A stretch of 55,068 bases of DNA, from positions 1 through 55,068 of the forward strand of contig CALEZI010000052.1 in NCBI GenBank assembly GCA_937928755.1, in the 5' to 3' direction. The notes beneath the pieces were generated by a model, which made no database searches, was not told where the DNA came from, and was given only the letters and a program-made list of their open reading frames with translations. The stretch is from an uncultured Rhodanobacteraceae bacterium (GTDB taxonomy: Bacteria > Pseudomonadota > Gammaproteobacteria > Xanthomonadales > SZUA-5). Positions 13,034 to 22,294 of this stretch are shown here, piece by piece. A program made the position numbers and the translations under genes. Each line of letters opens with the position of its first letter. Within the stretch, counting starts at the first letter, position 1.

Positions 13034-14272
13034 ATGCGCTGGTTCCTGCTCTTGCTCACGCTGTTCGGCCCCGCTGCGCACGCGGGAACCGTCTTTACCT
13101 GGCCCGGCAGCGCGCCCTGTCACCAGACCCTCAATGACTGCCTCGCGTCCGCTCAGGCCGGTGACACCGTGCAGATCTCCGGGCGGCAGACGATCAACAC
13201 AATCCTGAGCTTGAACGCCGCGGTGTCGATCGTTGCGCTGCCCGGCGCCGAGGCCTTCTTTGACGTTGACGCCGAACACTTCATCCAGTTGCCCGGTACG
13301 GCGCCATGGACCATGACCCTGCGCGGGCTGCGATTCCGCCGCGGAACGCTGGCCATCCGCGTCCAGGGTACGCAGGCTGGAACGCTCGTTCTGGAGCAAT
13401 TGACGATGGTGCAGGAACCCACCGGGGCGACGCGCCAGTTGACCTTGCTGCCTGCGCAGACCAGCAGTGCGATCACGACCATCGTGCTGCGCAACAGCAG
13501 CTTCGAATCCGGCAGCCAGGCAGGCGCCTTCGCCTCGGTGTTTGCGTTTGCCAGCAACAATGCACAGATGCACCTGACCGTCGAAGATTGCCGCTTCTTT
13601 CCCGAGAGCCTGGCGATGACCCCGACTTACCATTCGGCGCTTGCCGTCCAGACACCCAGTGAATTCGGGCTGGTGTTCCGTCGCAATCAGGTGCGCCGCG
13701 CACATACGGCCAATCGTGGATTCGCCACGGGCGTCGTGCTGACCAACTTCGGCAGCGCCACCTCGCGCGCGCTCATTCACGACAATCTGTTTCTGCTGGA
13801 CGGCGATGCCGGTGCCGGCGGCGTGGGACTGTCGGCACAAGGTCCCATCGACCTGCGACTGCTGAACAACACCTTCGACTTCGCCTACTACAGCATTGTT
13901 TTCGCCAACCAGGTCACCGGGCGTATCGATAACAACATCTTCCGCGGAAGCTTTGTGTGGAACGAAGGGCCGGCGCCGGCGAGCAACTTCCAGATGCGCA
14001 ACAACCTCGTCGCCGACATGCTGAACCCGTCGACCTGGTCGATACCCCCGGGCACGCTGACCGGCGATCCGCAATTGACGCGCGAGGGCATGCTGCTACC
14101 CACCTCGCCGGCGATCAACGCCGGCAGCAATGCCGCGCGCAGCGAAGCCGGGCCCGGCACGCAACCCACGCCCGACGCACTCGACGTGCTGCGACAACCC
14201 CGAATCGCGAACGCGCAGATCGATATCGGCGCCGTCGAAGGGGAACGTGTTTTCCATGACGGGTACGAATAG
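13034..14272 (+). CDS. Secreted right-handed parallel beta-helix protein (412 aa)
   Basis: The start at 13034 has GGAG 7 nt upstream and opens a signal peptide (MRWFLLLLTLFGPAAHAG). The mature part begins with a 'TFTWPG.. CHQTLNDCLASA' type segment and runs through asparagine-rich repeats (LRNSSFES, DNLFLLDGDAG, LNNTFDFAYYSIVFANQ, DNNIFRG, MRNNLVADM), the asparagine-ladder pattern of polysaccharide-binding or -cleaving beta-helices. Near the C-terminus the segment DVLRQPRIANAQIDIGAVEG matches the 'choice-of-anchor' signature (D-x-G-A-x-E) that closes many such proteins. The last residues, VFHDGYE, are a variant of the F-x-x-G-F-E motif found on two other secreted proteins here. No catalytic residues can be assigned, so substrate and activity are unknown. 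It is divergent from the sigma factor gene with about 124 bp between starts. Confidence 0.82.
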   Translation: MRWFLLLLTLFGPAAHAGTVFTWPGSAPCHQTLNDCLASAQAGDTVQISGRQTINTILSLNAAVSIVALPGAEAFFDVDAEHFIQLPGTAPWTMTLRGLRFRRGTLAIRVQGTQAGTLVLEQLTMVQEPTGATRQLTLLPAQTSSAITTIVLRNSSFESGSQAGAFASVFAFASNNAQMHLTVEDCRFFPESLAMTPTYHSALAVQTPSEFGLVFRRNQVRRAHTANRGFATGVVLTNFGSATSRALIHDNLFLLDGDAGAGGVGLSAQGPIDLRLLNNTFDFAYYSIVFANQVTGRIDNNIFRGSFVWNEGPAPASNFQMRNNLVADMLNPSTWSIPPGTLTGDPQLTREGMLLPTSPAINAGSNAARSEAGPGTQPTPDALDVLRQPRIANAQIDIGAVEGERVFHDGYE

Positions 14273-14298
14273 CCGCGCCCGTAGTTCTGCAACACGGA

Positions 14299-14330
14299 AT
14301 CACGGGGGCGTTTCCAAGCGCCCCCGTGAT
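14299..14330. terminator. Strong hairpin between convergent genes, probable terminator
   Basis: ATCACGGGGGCG (14299-14310) pairs perfectly with CGCCCCCGTGAT (14319-14330) around an 8-nt loop. It lies between the convergent genes ending at 14272 and 14357. No T-run follows on either strand, so intrinsic termination is likely but not certain; it may act as a bidirectional 3'-end stabiliser. Confidence 0.6.
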
Positions 14331-14356
14331 GGTCCGGACGACATGCGCCGGCACAG

Positions 14357-15685
14357 TTAACGCTTGTCGTGTACCGGTGCCTCAAATCGGAGAATCTGCA
14401 GAAGCGTCGATTCCCCTGTACTCGAATTCATCTTGTTGACCGCGAAGGCGCCAAGCATGCGGTCGCCGATGCGCACCGCTTCGCCGCGCACTCCGAACTC
14501 CTTGATGAATCCGTCTTCCGGGTCGATGTGGTAGCCGGTGTCCGCGGAAAGTTCGCCGTGGGCGCCGTTGAAGGACAGCAGCAGGCCCCGCACCGGCCCC
14601 TTGCCGAACAAGGGTTCCAGCGCTGCTTCGGTATCCCACAATGCCGATGCGTGCGCCGGATCCAGCTTGTCCGGCGCCAGCAGTACCAGGTGCTGGTCGT
14701 CCTCGGACTGGATGGCGAGTACGTTGCGGATCGCAAATGCTTCATCCTTCCAGGTAATGTCGCCGCAGACGACGCCTTCCCTGAGGACGGTTGGACACAG
14801 GTCCGGCGTGGTGTCCGCGAACGCGGGCGGTGGCGGCGTCTCGACGCTCTTGTCGGACCCCGAAGTCGCCCGGACCATCACCCAGCGCTCACCCTCGCGG
14901 CGAAGTTCGGCGCTGGCCGGTTCCGTGGCCCCCGCTTCCGAGACGCTGAGAATTGCGGTGTCGCCGTATTGCTTTCCACCGCTGATCTGCGGCTTCCTGG
15001 GCATCGTTGCCTGCATCATCGGCAGCATTCGCGCGAATTCCTCTTCGCTGGGCTGCGGCCGGTCTTTCGGTTGCAGCGCCAGGATGCTGTCGCGATCGCC
15101 TGCGTGGACCGCCTTGACCAGGGCGAGGTAGGCTGCGCCAGCGGCGCCGCCGTCGGCGGGCAGCGGCACAGACTTCGGCGCCTGCCAGAGTTCGGCATCG
15201 ACTTGAAGGTCGATCGCCAGGGTGGAGCCGAACAGATCGCCGAATTTCAGATAGTGGCCGCGCAGTCGATTGCCTTCGATCCGCGCTCCGTGCACGTGCC
15301 CCATCGTGCCGCTCGCGCCGAGCCTCAGCTTGCCGCGGTCGTAAACGTTCATCTCGACGGCGTCGCCATTGGTATCGATCATGAAGTGCAAGGCAGTCGC
15401 GGATTCCGCGCGAACATGGCTCGATACCCAGGATTCCGGATCCCGGCTGGCGCGCAGTCCCGACAGGTCGACCGAGGCCGGAACAACCAGAACGGACCAG
15501 CGCGTCTCGTCCGAGACCCAATCGCGGGGAAACGCCAGTGCCTGCGTCAGTTCGAGCTCCGCGCGAACCGCCTCGCGTCGCCGGTCCGGGTCTGCAGTCT
15601 GGTCGACGATCACCCGTCCGCTGGTTGCCGCCTGGGCAGTGGATACCAGCAGCATCGCCGACAGCGCCAGCCATTCCTTGATCAT
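14357..15685 (-). CDS. Secreted protein of unknown function (442 aa)
   Basis: The start is the ATG complementary to 15683-15685, with a strong GGAAGGAG ribosome binding site and a signal peptide (MIKEWLALSAMLLVSTAQAA, cut near ATS). The same frame is open further upstream to 16012 but that stretch overlaps the opposite gene and has no start signal. The mature protein alternates acidic and hydrophobic beta-strand-like segments. Two cysteines in LCPTVLREGVVCGD could form a disulfide in the periplasm. A central part (about 170-290) has the length and pattern of an NTF2-like fold, but this is weak. I do not recognise the family. It is convergent with the beta-helix protein and divergent from the P-domain protein. 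Confidence 0.75.
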   Translation of the reverse strand: MIKEWLALSAMLLVSTAQAATSGRVIVDQTADPDRRREAVRAELELTQALAFPRDWVSDETRWSVLVVPASVDLSGLRASRDPESWVSSHVRAESATALHFMIDTNGDAVEMNVYDRGKLRLGASGTMGHVHGARIEGNRLRGHYLKFGDLFGSTLAIDLQVDAELWQAPKSVPLPADGGAAGAAYLALVKAVHAGDRDSILALQPKDRPQPSEEEFARMLPMMQATMPRKPQISGGKQYGDTAILSVSEAGATEPASAELRREGERWVMVRATSGSDKSVETPPPPAFADTTPDLCPTVLREGVVCGDITWKDEAFAIRNVLAIQSEDDQHLVLLAPDKLDPAHASALWDTEAALEPLFGKGPVRGLLLSFNGAHGELSADTGYHIDPEDGFIKEFGVRGEAVRIGDRMLGAFAVNKMNSSTGESTLLQILRFEAPVHDKR

Positions 15686-15941
15686 GGCTCCTTCCTTCTT
15701 TTGGTGGATGCCCAGAGAACGCACAATTGGGAGACGACCGGACATTCGACGGAGAGCGAAATCCGCGTCGGTACGCTGACCCTGGTCGCCGGTTCGGTCC
15801 CTGGCGGCGCTTGTGCGTCGACGGCCAATACAATGCTGTCCGGTTACCACGCCAATCTCGTTCCACTGTCCTGAATCACCACTTTCGCCCGCGTCCCCGC
15901 GAGGCGCCGGTGGTTTGGGAAGCCGGATCGGAGACGAGGAC

Positions 15942-17513
15942 ATGGGCAGCAAGTGCAGAACCTGGATGCTGGGCGCGGGATTGCTGGCGTCGTGCGCGGC
16001 GCAAGCGGGCAACTACCTGGGCGTCGGCGCGGGGGCGATTCCGGACAACAACCAGAACGGGATCAACGTCACCTTCGACACCAGCGGCTTCCAGGGGCCG
16101 GTCGGCCGCGTCAGCCTGACGTTGGTGATCACGCATACCTTCGTCGGCGACCTGCGTGCGCGGCTGACCTCGCCGAATGGCACGGCCAGCCTGGTGCTGT
16201 TCTCGCGCACCGGCTACAAGCGTTCCAGCACGACGGGAGCCTCCGCCAACCTCGGCGGATCCTATGTGTTCGACGACTCCGCAGACGCCGACTGGTGGTC
16301 GGCGGCCGCCGCGGTTTCCACCTCGCAGATCATTCCGACCGGCAGCTATCGCACCTCGACCGCAGGCTTCAGCGGCATCTCCGACATCGGTGGCTGTTCC
16401 ACCCACCTCAACCTCGCATTCGGCGGCCTCAGCCCGGCGCAGGCGGGCGGCCTGTGGACGGTCAACATCGCCGACCTGGCGAGCGGAGATGTGGGCGAAG
16501 TAGTGGTCGCCGTGCTGACCCTGGACGCGGCGCCGGTGATGTTCGCCTCTGGCTTCGAGGCAGGCGCACCCGGACCCGCGCCGACGGCCTCTGCGGCCAC
16601 GGGCAGTTGCAAGCGGGCAGCGTTCGACTACACCGGCGACGGTCGCAGCGACGCGACCCTGGTGCGCAACACGGGCGGCGGGCAGAACGGAACGATGACC
16701 TGGAGCGTGCTCGACAGCAACGGCGGCGCCAGCCAGAGCTTCGTCCACGGACTTTCGCTGGACCGCTTCGTCGACGGCGACTTCGATGGCGATGGCATCG
16801 CGGATGCCGCGGGTTGGCGTGCGTCGACCGGAACTTTCCTGGTCCGCCGGTCGTCGCGGCCGGGCGACGCCTTGCTGGAGATTCCGCTCGGTCGCCAGGG
16901 CGATGATCCCAGGCACGTCGGCGACTACGACGGCGACGGCGTCGCGGACGCCGCGGTCTACCGTATGGGCGGTCAACCGCGCTTCCTGATTCGCCTGTCC
17001 AGCACCGGACAGTTGCGGGAACTGCTCGTCGACGGCGGCACCCCGTCCGGCGGAATCGACCTCAATGGCGACAACCGCGCCGATGTCGCCGTGCAGACCG
17101 AAGGCAGCGGCAACCTCGCGCTCTACCGTCAGTACGACGGCGTCACCGGTTTCAACTTCCTCAACGTCGAGTTCGGCGAGTACCTTGCCCTGTTCGCCAC
17201 CGGCAATCACGCCGGCAATGCGCGCGGCGACATCACCCAGGTGCAATCCATCGGCGGTTTTTGGCACTGGACCACGCGCGAAGCGATCACCGGCGCGATC
17301 CAACCAACAGTGACCCTCGGCGCAATCGCCGACCGGCCGCTCACCGGCGACTACGACGGCGATGGTCTGGACGACTACGCAGTCTGGCGCAGCAGCAGCA
17401 CCCCCGGCCAATCGCGCTTCATCGTGCGCCGCTCGAGCAACCCGGCAACCCCCGTCGAGACGCCCGCCGGACTGAACGGCGACATTCCAGTGGCCGGCGC
17501 TAGGGTGAATTGA
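15942..17513 (+). CDS. Secreted P-domain protein with FG-GAP repeats (523 aa)
   Basis: ATG 15942 follows a GGAGACGAGG ribosome binding site and starts a signal peptide (MGSKCRTWMLGAGLLASCAAQAG). About residues 25-200 match the proprotein-convertase P domain: strands around ITHTFVGDLRARLTSPNGT, then 'SYVFDDSADADWW' and 'GLWTVNIADLASGDVG'. P domains are beta-sandwiches usually attached to secreted proteases, but no protease domain is present here. After a MFASGFE motif (about residue 204) and a proline/alanine linker comes an FG-GAP/VCBS propeller (about 225-523) with repeats like DFDGDGIADAA, DYDGDGVADAA and DYDGDGLDDYA. The stop is 30 bp before the degenerate end repeat of the CRISPR array. 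It is probably an exported structural or adhesive protein. Confidence 0.82.
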   Translation: MGSKCRTWMLGAGLLASCAAQAGNYLGVGAGAIPDNNQNGINVTFDTSGFQGPVGRVSLTLVITHTFVGDLRARLTSPNGTASLVLFSRTGYKRSSTTGASANLGGSYVFDDSADADWWSAAAAVSTSQIIPTGSYRTSTAGFSGISDIGGCSTHLNLAFGGLSPAQAGGLWTVNIADLASGDVGEVVVAVLTLDAAPVMFASGFEAGAPGPAPTASAATGSCKRAAFDYTGDGRSDATLVRNTGGGQNGTMTWSVLDSNGGASQSFVHGLSLDRFVDGDFDGDGIADAAGWRASTGTFLVRRSSRPGDALLEIPLGRQGDDPRHVGDYDGDGVADAAVYRMGGQPRFLIRLSSTGQLRELLVDGGTPSGGIDLNGDNRADVAVQTEGSGNLALYRQYDGVTGFNFLNVEFGEYLALFATGNHAGNARGDITQVQSIGGFWHWTTREAITGAIQPTVTLGAIADRPLTGDYDGDGLDDYAVWRSSSTPGQSRFIVRRSSNPATPVETPAGLNGDIPVAGARVN

Positions 17514-17536
17514 GTTACTAATTCTTCGCAAGTAAA

Positions 17537-17551
17537 GCGGAGAGCCTCCGC
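17537..17551 (-). terminator. Hairpin at the distal end of the CRISPR array
   Basis: GCGGAG-AGC-CTCCGC forms a perfect 6-bp stem. Read on the minus strand, the direction of array transcription, it is followed by TTTACTT, so it could end the pre-crRNA transcript. It overlaps the first bases of the last, degenerate repeat, whose 5' eight positions no longer match the consensus. Confidence 0.4.
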
Positions 17552-20500
17552 CTCCCTGTGCGGCAGTTCGGGGACCTGCCGCTGAACGGCCGGCCGCGGC
17601 AATTTTCTGAGCTGCCTGTGCGGCAGTTCGGTGCGCCAGGCCCTCACCGGTGATCGACAGCGGTTTCTGAGCTGCCTGTGCGGCAGTTCGGGGATCGGCC
17701 GTGGACGCCGAAGGCTGCGTGATTTTCTGAGCTGCCTGTGCGGCAGTTCGGGCAATGGACCGCGCCGAGACGCAGGCACAGCATTTCTGCGCTGCCTGTG
17801 CGGCAGTTCGGGCCCAGTGCATCCAGTTTGTTGATCCACCTTTTTTTGAGCTGCCTGTGCGGCAGTTCGGACCAGCGCGGCGTCTTCGTGGGCGACCGGC
17901 ATTTTCTGAGCTGCCTGTGCGGCAGTTCGGGACAGCCAGCAGTTGCACAACCGCCCGATGCTTTTCTGAGCTGCCTGTGCGGCAGTTCGGACCAAACTCT
18001 ACGCCGAGCCAATGCCGGCAAATTTCTGAGCTGCCTGTGCGGCAGTTCGGGTGGAAAGTGCGATCGACGAGCCGGCGCCGGTTTTCTGAGCTGCCTGTGC
18101 GGCAGTTCGGGTCGTCGGCGCAGAAGATCCACCAATGGCAACTTTCTGAGCTGCCTGTGCGGCAGTTCGGACCGTCAGCAGCGCGTCGATGCTCGCCTCG
18201 TTTTTCTGAGCTGCCTGTGCGGCAGTTCGGTCGATCACCCGCGATGTCACCCGCGACACCGATTTCTGAGCTGCCTGTGCGGCAGTTCGGGACTCGGCCC
18301 ACGACTCGGCCACGCGCTCGATTTTCTGAGCTGCCTGTGCGGCAGTTCGGCCTGAGTGGCGAAACCCACGGGAACAGCCTTTTTTCTGAGCTGCCTGTGC
18401 GGCAGTTCGGACGGTCAAGCTGTCCGATGGCGTCGATTTCGATTTCTGAGCTGCCTGTGCGGCAGTTCGGGAAATGGCAAACGTAATCGTTACCGAGTAC
18501 CTTTTCTGAGCTGCCTGTGCGGCAGTTCGACTGACCGTGATTGACGATGACGCAGGCTATGCTTTCTGAGCTGCCTGTGCGGCAGTTCGGGATGTCATGG
18601 CCGCGCTGTCGGTCAGTGATGCTTTCTGAGCTGCCTGTGCGGCAGTTCGGCTATTGGCGGCGGTGCAACAAATCGCGCATCGTTTCTGAGCTGCCTGTGC
18701 GGCAGTTCGGTTGCTGCTTGAGAGCGGCGATTACCTTTTGCTTTTCTGAGCTGCCTGTGCGGCAGTTCGGGCCAAGGCCGGCTCACCGCTGATGATCCTG
18801 CTTTTCTGAGCTGCCTGTGCGGCAGTTCGGGGCTATCTCGTGTCCGCTGGCCTGATGACGCATTTCTGAGCTGCCTGTGCGGCAGTTCGGACATCAGCGA
18901 GTACCTGTGCGGCGAATACTTCTTTCTGAGCTGCCTGTGCGGCAGTTCGGGCAGGGCGTCGCGCCGCACTTGGCGATGCACATTTCTGAGCTGCCTGTGC
19001 GGCAGTTCGGGCTACACGTCGGCGATTTCCCCGGTTACGTCGTTTCTGAGCTGCCTGTGCGGCAGTTCGGGCAATGTCGCCCTCTTGGTCCGCGCGCAGA
19101 ACTTTCTGAGCTGCCTGTGCGGCAGTTCGGTCGTCGGCAGTCTCTGCGCCGCTTTCTGCGCATTTCTGAGCTGCCTGTGCGGCAGTTCGGGGAATTTCGA
19201 GATATGAATGTGTTCAAACCGTTTTCTGAGCTGCCTGTGCGGCAGTTCGGGTCGTGCCGATGGTGATCGAGAACTCGCCGGTTTTCTGAGCTGCCTGTGC
19301 GGCAGTTCGGGACATAGCGCCCTGCCGGGCGCAGTGTGCGCGTTTCTGAGCTGCCTGTGCGGCAGTTCGGTGCTGGCGTATTGAGTGGCGCGTGATCGGA
19401 GCTTTCTGAGCTGCCTGTGCGGCAGTTCGGGAGGGCTGCGAGTTGCGTACGCGTACGGTGCATTTCTGAGCTGCCTGTGCGGCAGTTCGGACGACGGCGA
19501 GAGCGTGATCGTCGGGCCGATCGTTTCTGAGCTGCCTGTGCGGCAGTTCGGAAGCCGATGCAGTTCGGGCACGCGGTGACGATTTTCTGAGCTGCCTGTG
19601 CGGCAGTTCGGGCCGGCGAGATCCGCGCGGGCTCGATCTCGCTTTTCTGAGCTGCCTGTGCGGCAGTTCGGCGTGGACGAATGAATGGTCGGACGAGCTG
19701 ATCTTTCTGAGCTGCCTGTGCGGCAGTTCGGACCGCGACGACCACCGGCAGCGTGGCCGGCCATTTCTGAGCTGCCTGTGCGGCAGTTCGGATGGTGAAA
19801 TAGGGCTCGCCGGTGAGCGGATTTTTCTGAGCTGCCTGTGCGGCAGTTCGGTGGTTCGCGCGCTGCACCCTGCCGGGCCCGCATTTCTGAGCTGCCTGTG
19901 CGGCAGTTCGGCGAAGGCTGGCGGGCACTGGGGGAATTTCTCTTTTCTGAGCTGCCTGTGCGGCAGTTCGGCCCGGCGCTGATGTGCGCCGAGGGGACGA
20001 TCAGTTTCTGAGCTGCCTGTGCGGCAGTTCGGCCATCTCCGGCCGCACATACGTCGACCGATCGTTTCTGAGCTGCCTGTGCGGCAGTTCGGGCGTCGTT
20101 CCGCTTGTTTCGTGGGTGCAAGCATTTCTGAGCTGCCTGTGCGGCAGTTCGGCGTCGTTGCCAGAGCTGAGGAATACTTCTGATTTTCTGAGCTGCCTGT
20201 GCGGCAGTTCGGATATGTTGGATCGGGGGTTCCTTCGTTGTCGTTTTCTGAGCTGCCTGTGCGGCAGTTCGGTGGAAGATGGTGTTCATTACGCAGCCCC
20301 CTTCTTTCTGAGCTGCCTGTGCGGCAGTTCGGGCGACATCCGGGGCTCGTCGTCAATACTTTCTTTTCTGAGCTGCCTGTGCGGCAGTTCGGATGGGCAA
20401 CACGGCATGGGCCGCGGCCACCGATTTCTGAGCTGCCTGTGCGGCAGTTCGATTGGAGGGCGAGGAAATGAATCAATTCGACATTTTCTGAGCTGCCTGT

Positions 20501-21593
20501 GCGGCAGTTCGGTCATGGGCAGCGACAACAGTTACGGCGTGCTGTTTCTGAGCTGCCTGTGCGGCAGTTCGGCTGCGCAAGTGTTCCTGCGGCATCGCGC
20601 AGCATTTCTGAGCTGCCTGTGCGGCAGTTCGGCAGACCCCGTGCACGGAGTGCGACCACTTCCAGTTTCTGAGCTGCCTGTGCGGCAGTTCGGGACATAG
20701 CGCCCTGCCGGGCGCAGTGTGCGCGTTTCTGAGCTGCCTGTGCGGCAGTTCGGGCTGAGGGCTTGGCTGTATGCGGTACCGGTCTTTTCTGAGCTGCCTG
20801 TGCGGCAGTTCGGTTTGGCGAACTCAACGGGCGAGCTCTGGTTTCTTTCTGAGCTGCCTGTGCGGCAGTTCGGGCCAGGTGATTACCAGAGAACCGGGTT
20901 CCGGATTTCTGAGCTGCCTGTGCGGCAGTTCGGACAGCCGTCTGCAGGTCGCCACCTGCCAGCCATTTCTGAGCTGCCTGTGCGGCAGTTCGGGAGCACT
21001 CGCTCTCGGGTGCGCTGATTGTGCATTTCTGAGCTGCCTGTGCGGCAGTTCGGGTGGTTGACCTCACGCCGGGCATCGACGACCATTTCTGAGCTGCCTG
21101 TGCGGCAGTTCGGGCACCTTTACGTCGACGATGGTGCCGGCGGCTTTTCTGAGCTGCCTGTGCGGCAGTTCGGTGCTCAGGCTGCCGCGCTTGAGGCCCT
21201 GCGCTTTTCTGAGCTGCCTGTGCGGCAGTTCGGCAACGCACTACGTCAGCAGCGGGCTCATCAATTTTCTGAGCTGCCTGTGCGGCAGTTCGGGTATCTT
21301 GACGCCAAGGCGGGGGTGTAATCATTTTCTGAGCTGCCTGTGCGGCAGTTCGGTGATACTGGACAAGAGCAAGGGGTTGGTGCTGTTTCTGAGCTGCCTG
21401 TGCGGCAGTTCGGCTGCAGTGGGTCGATGAGTTTGCGCCGTGGAATTTCTGAGCTGCCTGTGCGGCAGTTCGGATTGTCGCGCGGAAACGGCATCGCCGG
21501 GCCTTTTTCTGAGCTGCCTGTGCGGCAGTTCGGCCACCTTGACGGAGTCGCTGGGCTCATCGATTTTTCTGAGCTGCCTGTGCGGCAGTTCGG
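17544..21593 (-). CRISPR. Type I-F CRISPR array, 68 repeats and 67 spacers
   Basis: I count 68 copies of a 28-bp repeat, mostly separated by 32-bp spacers (60-bp period). One unit is 59 bp and three are 61 bp. In transcript orientation (minus strand) each repeat has the stem CTGCC/GGCAG around loop GCACA and ends in the 8-nt handle CTCAGAAA, the form cut by Cas6f. Canonical I-F handles are CTAAGAAA. The repeat at 17544-17571 is degenerate in its + strand 5' half, marking the old (leader-distal) end. Single-base variants occur near 17784-17811, 17843-17870, 18503-18530 and 20425-20452. The leader-proximal end is at 21593, 131 bp from the end of cas6f. One spacer occurs twice (19311-19342 and 20694-20725). 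The array is large and the repeats are uniform, which suggests active acquisition. Spacer targets cannot be determined from this window. Confidence 0.98.
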
Positions 21594-21724
21594 TAGAGCA
21601 TCTCTTGACTAAGCTTCTGTTGTCAAAGAACTTTCCGGTCGATTGCATGCGCCGACCCTCCATTTCGGAGGGTCATGCAACGCATTGATTTCGAATGACG
21701 TTCTGGCTCAGTGCAAGAAAAGGG
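21594..21724 (-). promoter_or_regulatory. CRISPR leader with internal hairpin
   Basis: This 131-bp segment lies between the cas6f stop and the newest repeat, and should hold the array promoter and acquisition signals. On the minus strand a TTGACA hexamer (complement of about 21620-21626) lies within an inverted repeat TTGAC...GTCAA; I see no good -10 element. Further from the array, GACCCTCC (21654-21661) and GGAGGGTC (21667-21674) form a perfect 8-bp stem with a 5-nt loop, flanked by outer arms TTGCAT (21643-21648) and ATGCAA (21675-21680). The hairpin could end cas operon transcription before the leader. Confidence 0.7.
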
Positions 21725-22288
21725 TCAGAACCAAGGTACCGTCGCCGTGGCGCTGATTCCGTAAGCATTGAAGTCCCCGCTGACCGATCGGGTCTGTTCT
21801 GGTCCCTGCTTCAGAAAAAGCCGGAACCGTTGCCCCGTGCTGCGACTTGAGATCTCGACGAAGGGCAGGCTGAGGCGTTCCGCGGCGCTGTCGGGGATCT
21901 GTGCTGTCGCCTCTTCGGGGCTGAGTTGTTTGCGTCGCATCAGGCGCCGACGTAGCCGCTCTGGGCTGCTCTTCGCCTGGACTCGCAGCAGGCGGCGGTG
22001 CCGCGCGTCTGGCGGCACCGCGCTCACGTCTGACAATTGCACCATTTGCTGCATACCACCAAGCCAGGCCGTCGCCATCAACGATTCCAGTGCGACCGCG
22101 CTGGCGTGCAGTCGCAGCACGTCGCCGAGCGTTTGCGGCTTCAGTTTCCAGCCCGGAAAGCTGACCCCAACGTCGGTCCGTTGCTGTTCCGCCAGCACTC
22201 GGTGCATTTTGGAGAACAGCGCATCCATCAGCTGGCGCTCCGGAAACTCTGGATCTGGCCGCAACCGGATATCAAGGTAGTGATCCAT
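21725..22288 (-). CDS. cas6f: Cas6f (Csy4) pre-crRNA endoribonuclease
   Basis: The protein cuts each repeat hairpin of the pre-crRNA and stays bound to the 3' hairpin as part of the type I-F Csy complex. At 187 residues it has the same length as the P. aeruginosa protein, and the key residues align: His29 (KMHRVL), Arg102, the arginine-rich RNA-binding helix RLRRRLMRR (111-119), Ser148, Ser150 (SSRSTGQ) and Tyr176. It begins MDHYLDIRLRPDPEFP like the reference family. It starts 6 bp after csy3 and is the last gene of the csy operon. It should process the 68-repeat array and probably also the two degenerate hairpins upstream of vapB, which retain the CTGCC/GGCAG stem. Confidence 0.98.
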   Translation of the reverse strand: MDHYLDIRLRPDPEFPERQLMDALFSKMHRVLAEQQRTDVGVSFPGWKLKPQTLGDVLRLHASAVALESLMATAWLGGMQQMVQLSDVSAVPPDARHRRLLRVQAKSSPERLRRRLMRRKQLSPEEATAQIPDSAAERLSLPFVEISSRSTGQRFRLFLKQGPEQTRSVSGDFNAYGISATATVPWF

Positions 22289-22294
22289 GCCGAA

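Noticed and set aside
17631..21688. Many open frames across the CRISPR array encoding repeated peptides such as SELPVRQFG or FLSCLCGSS
   Set aside because: They are translations of the 28-bp repeats and have no start signals or coding constraint; the region is non-coding.
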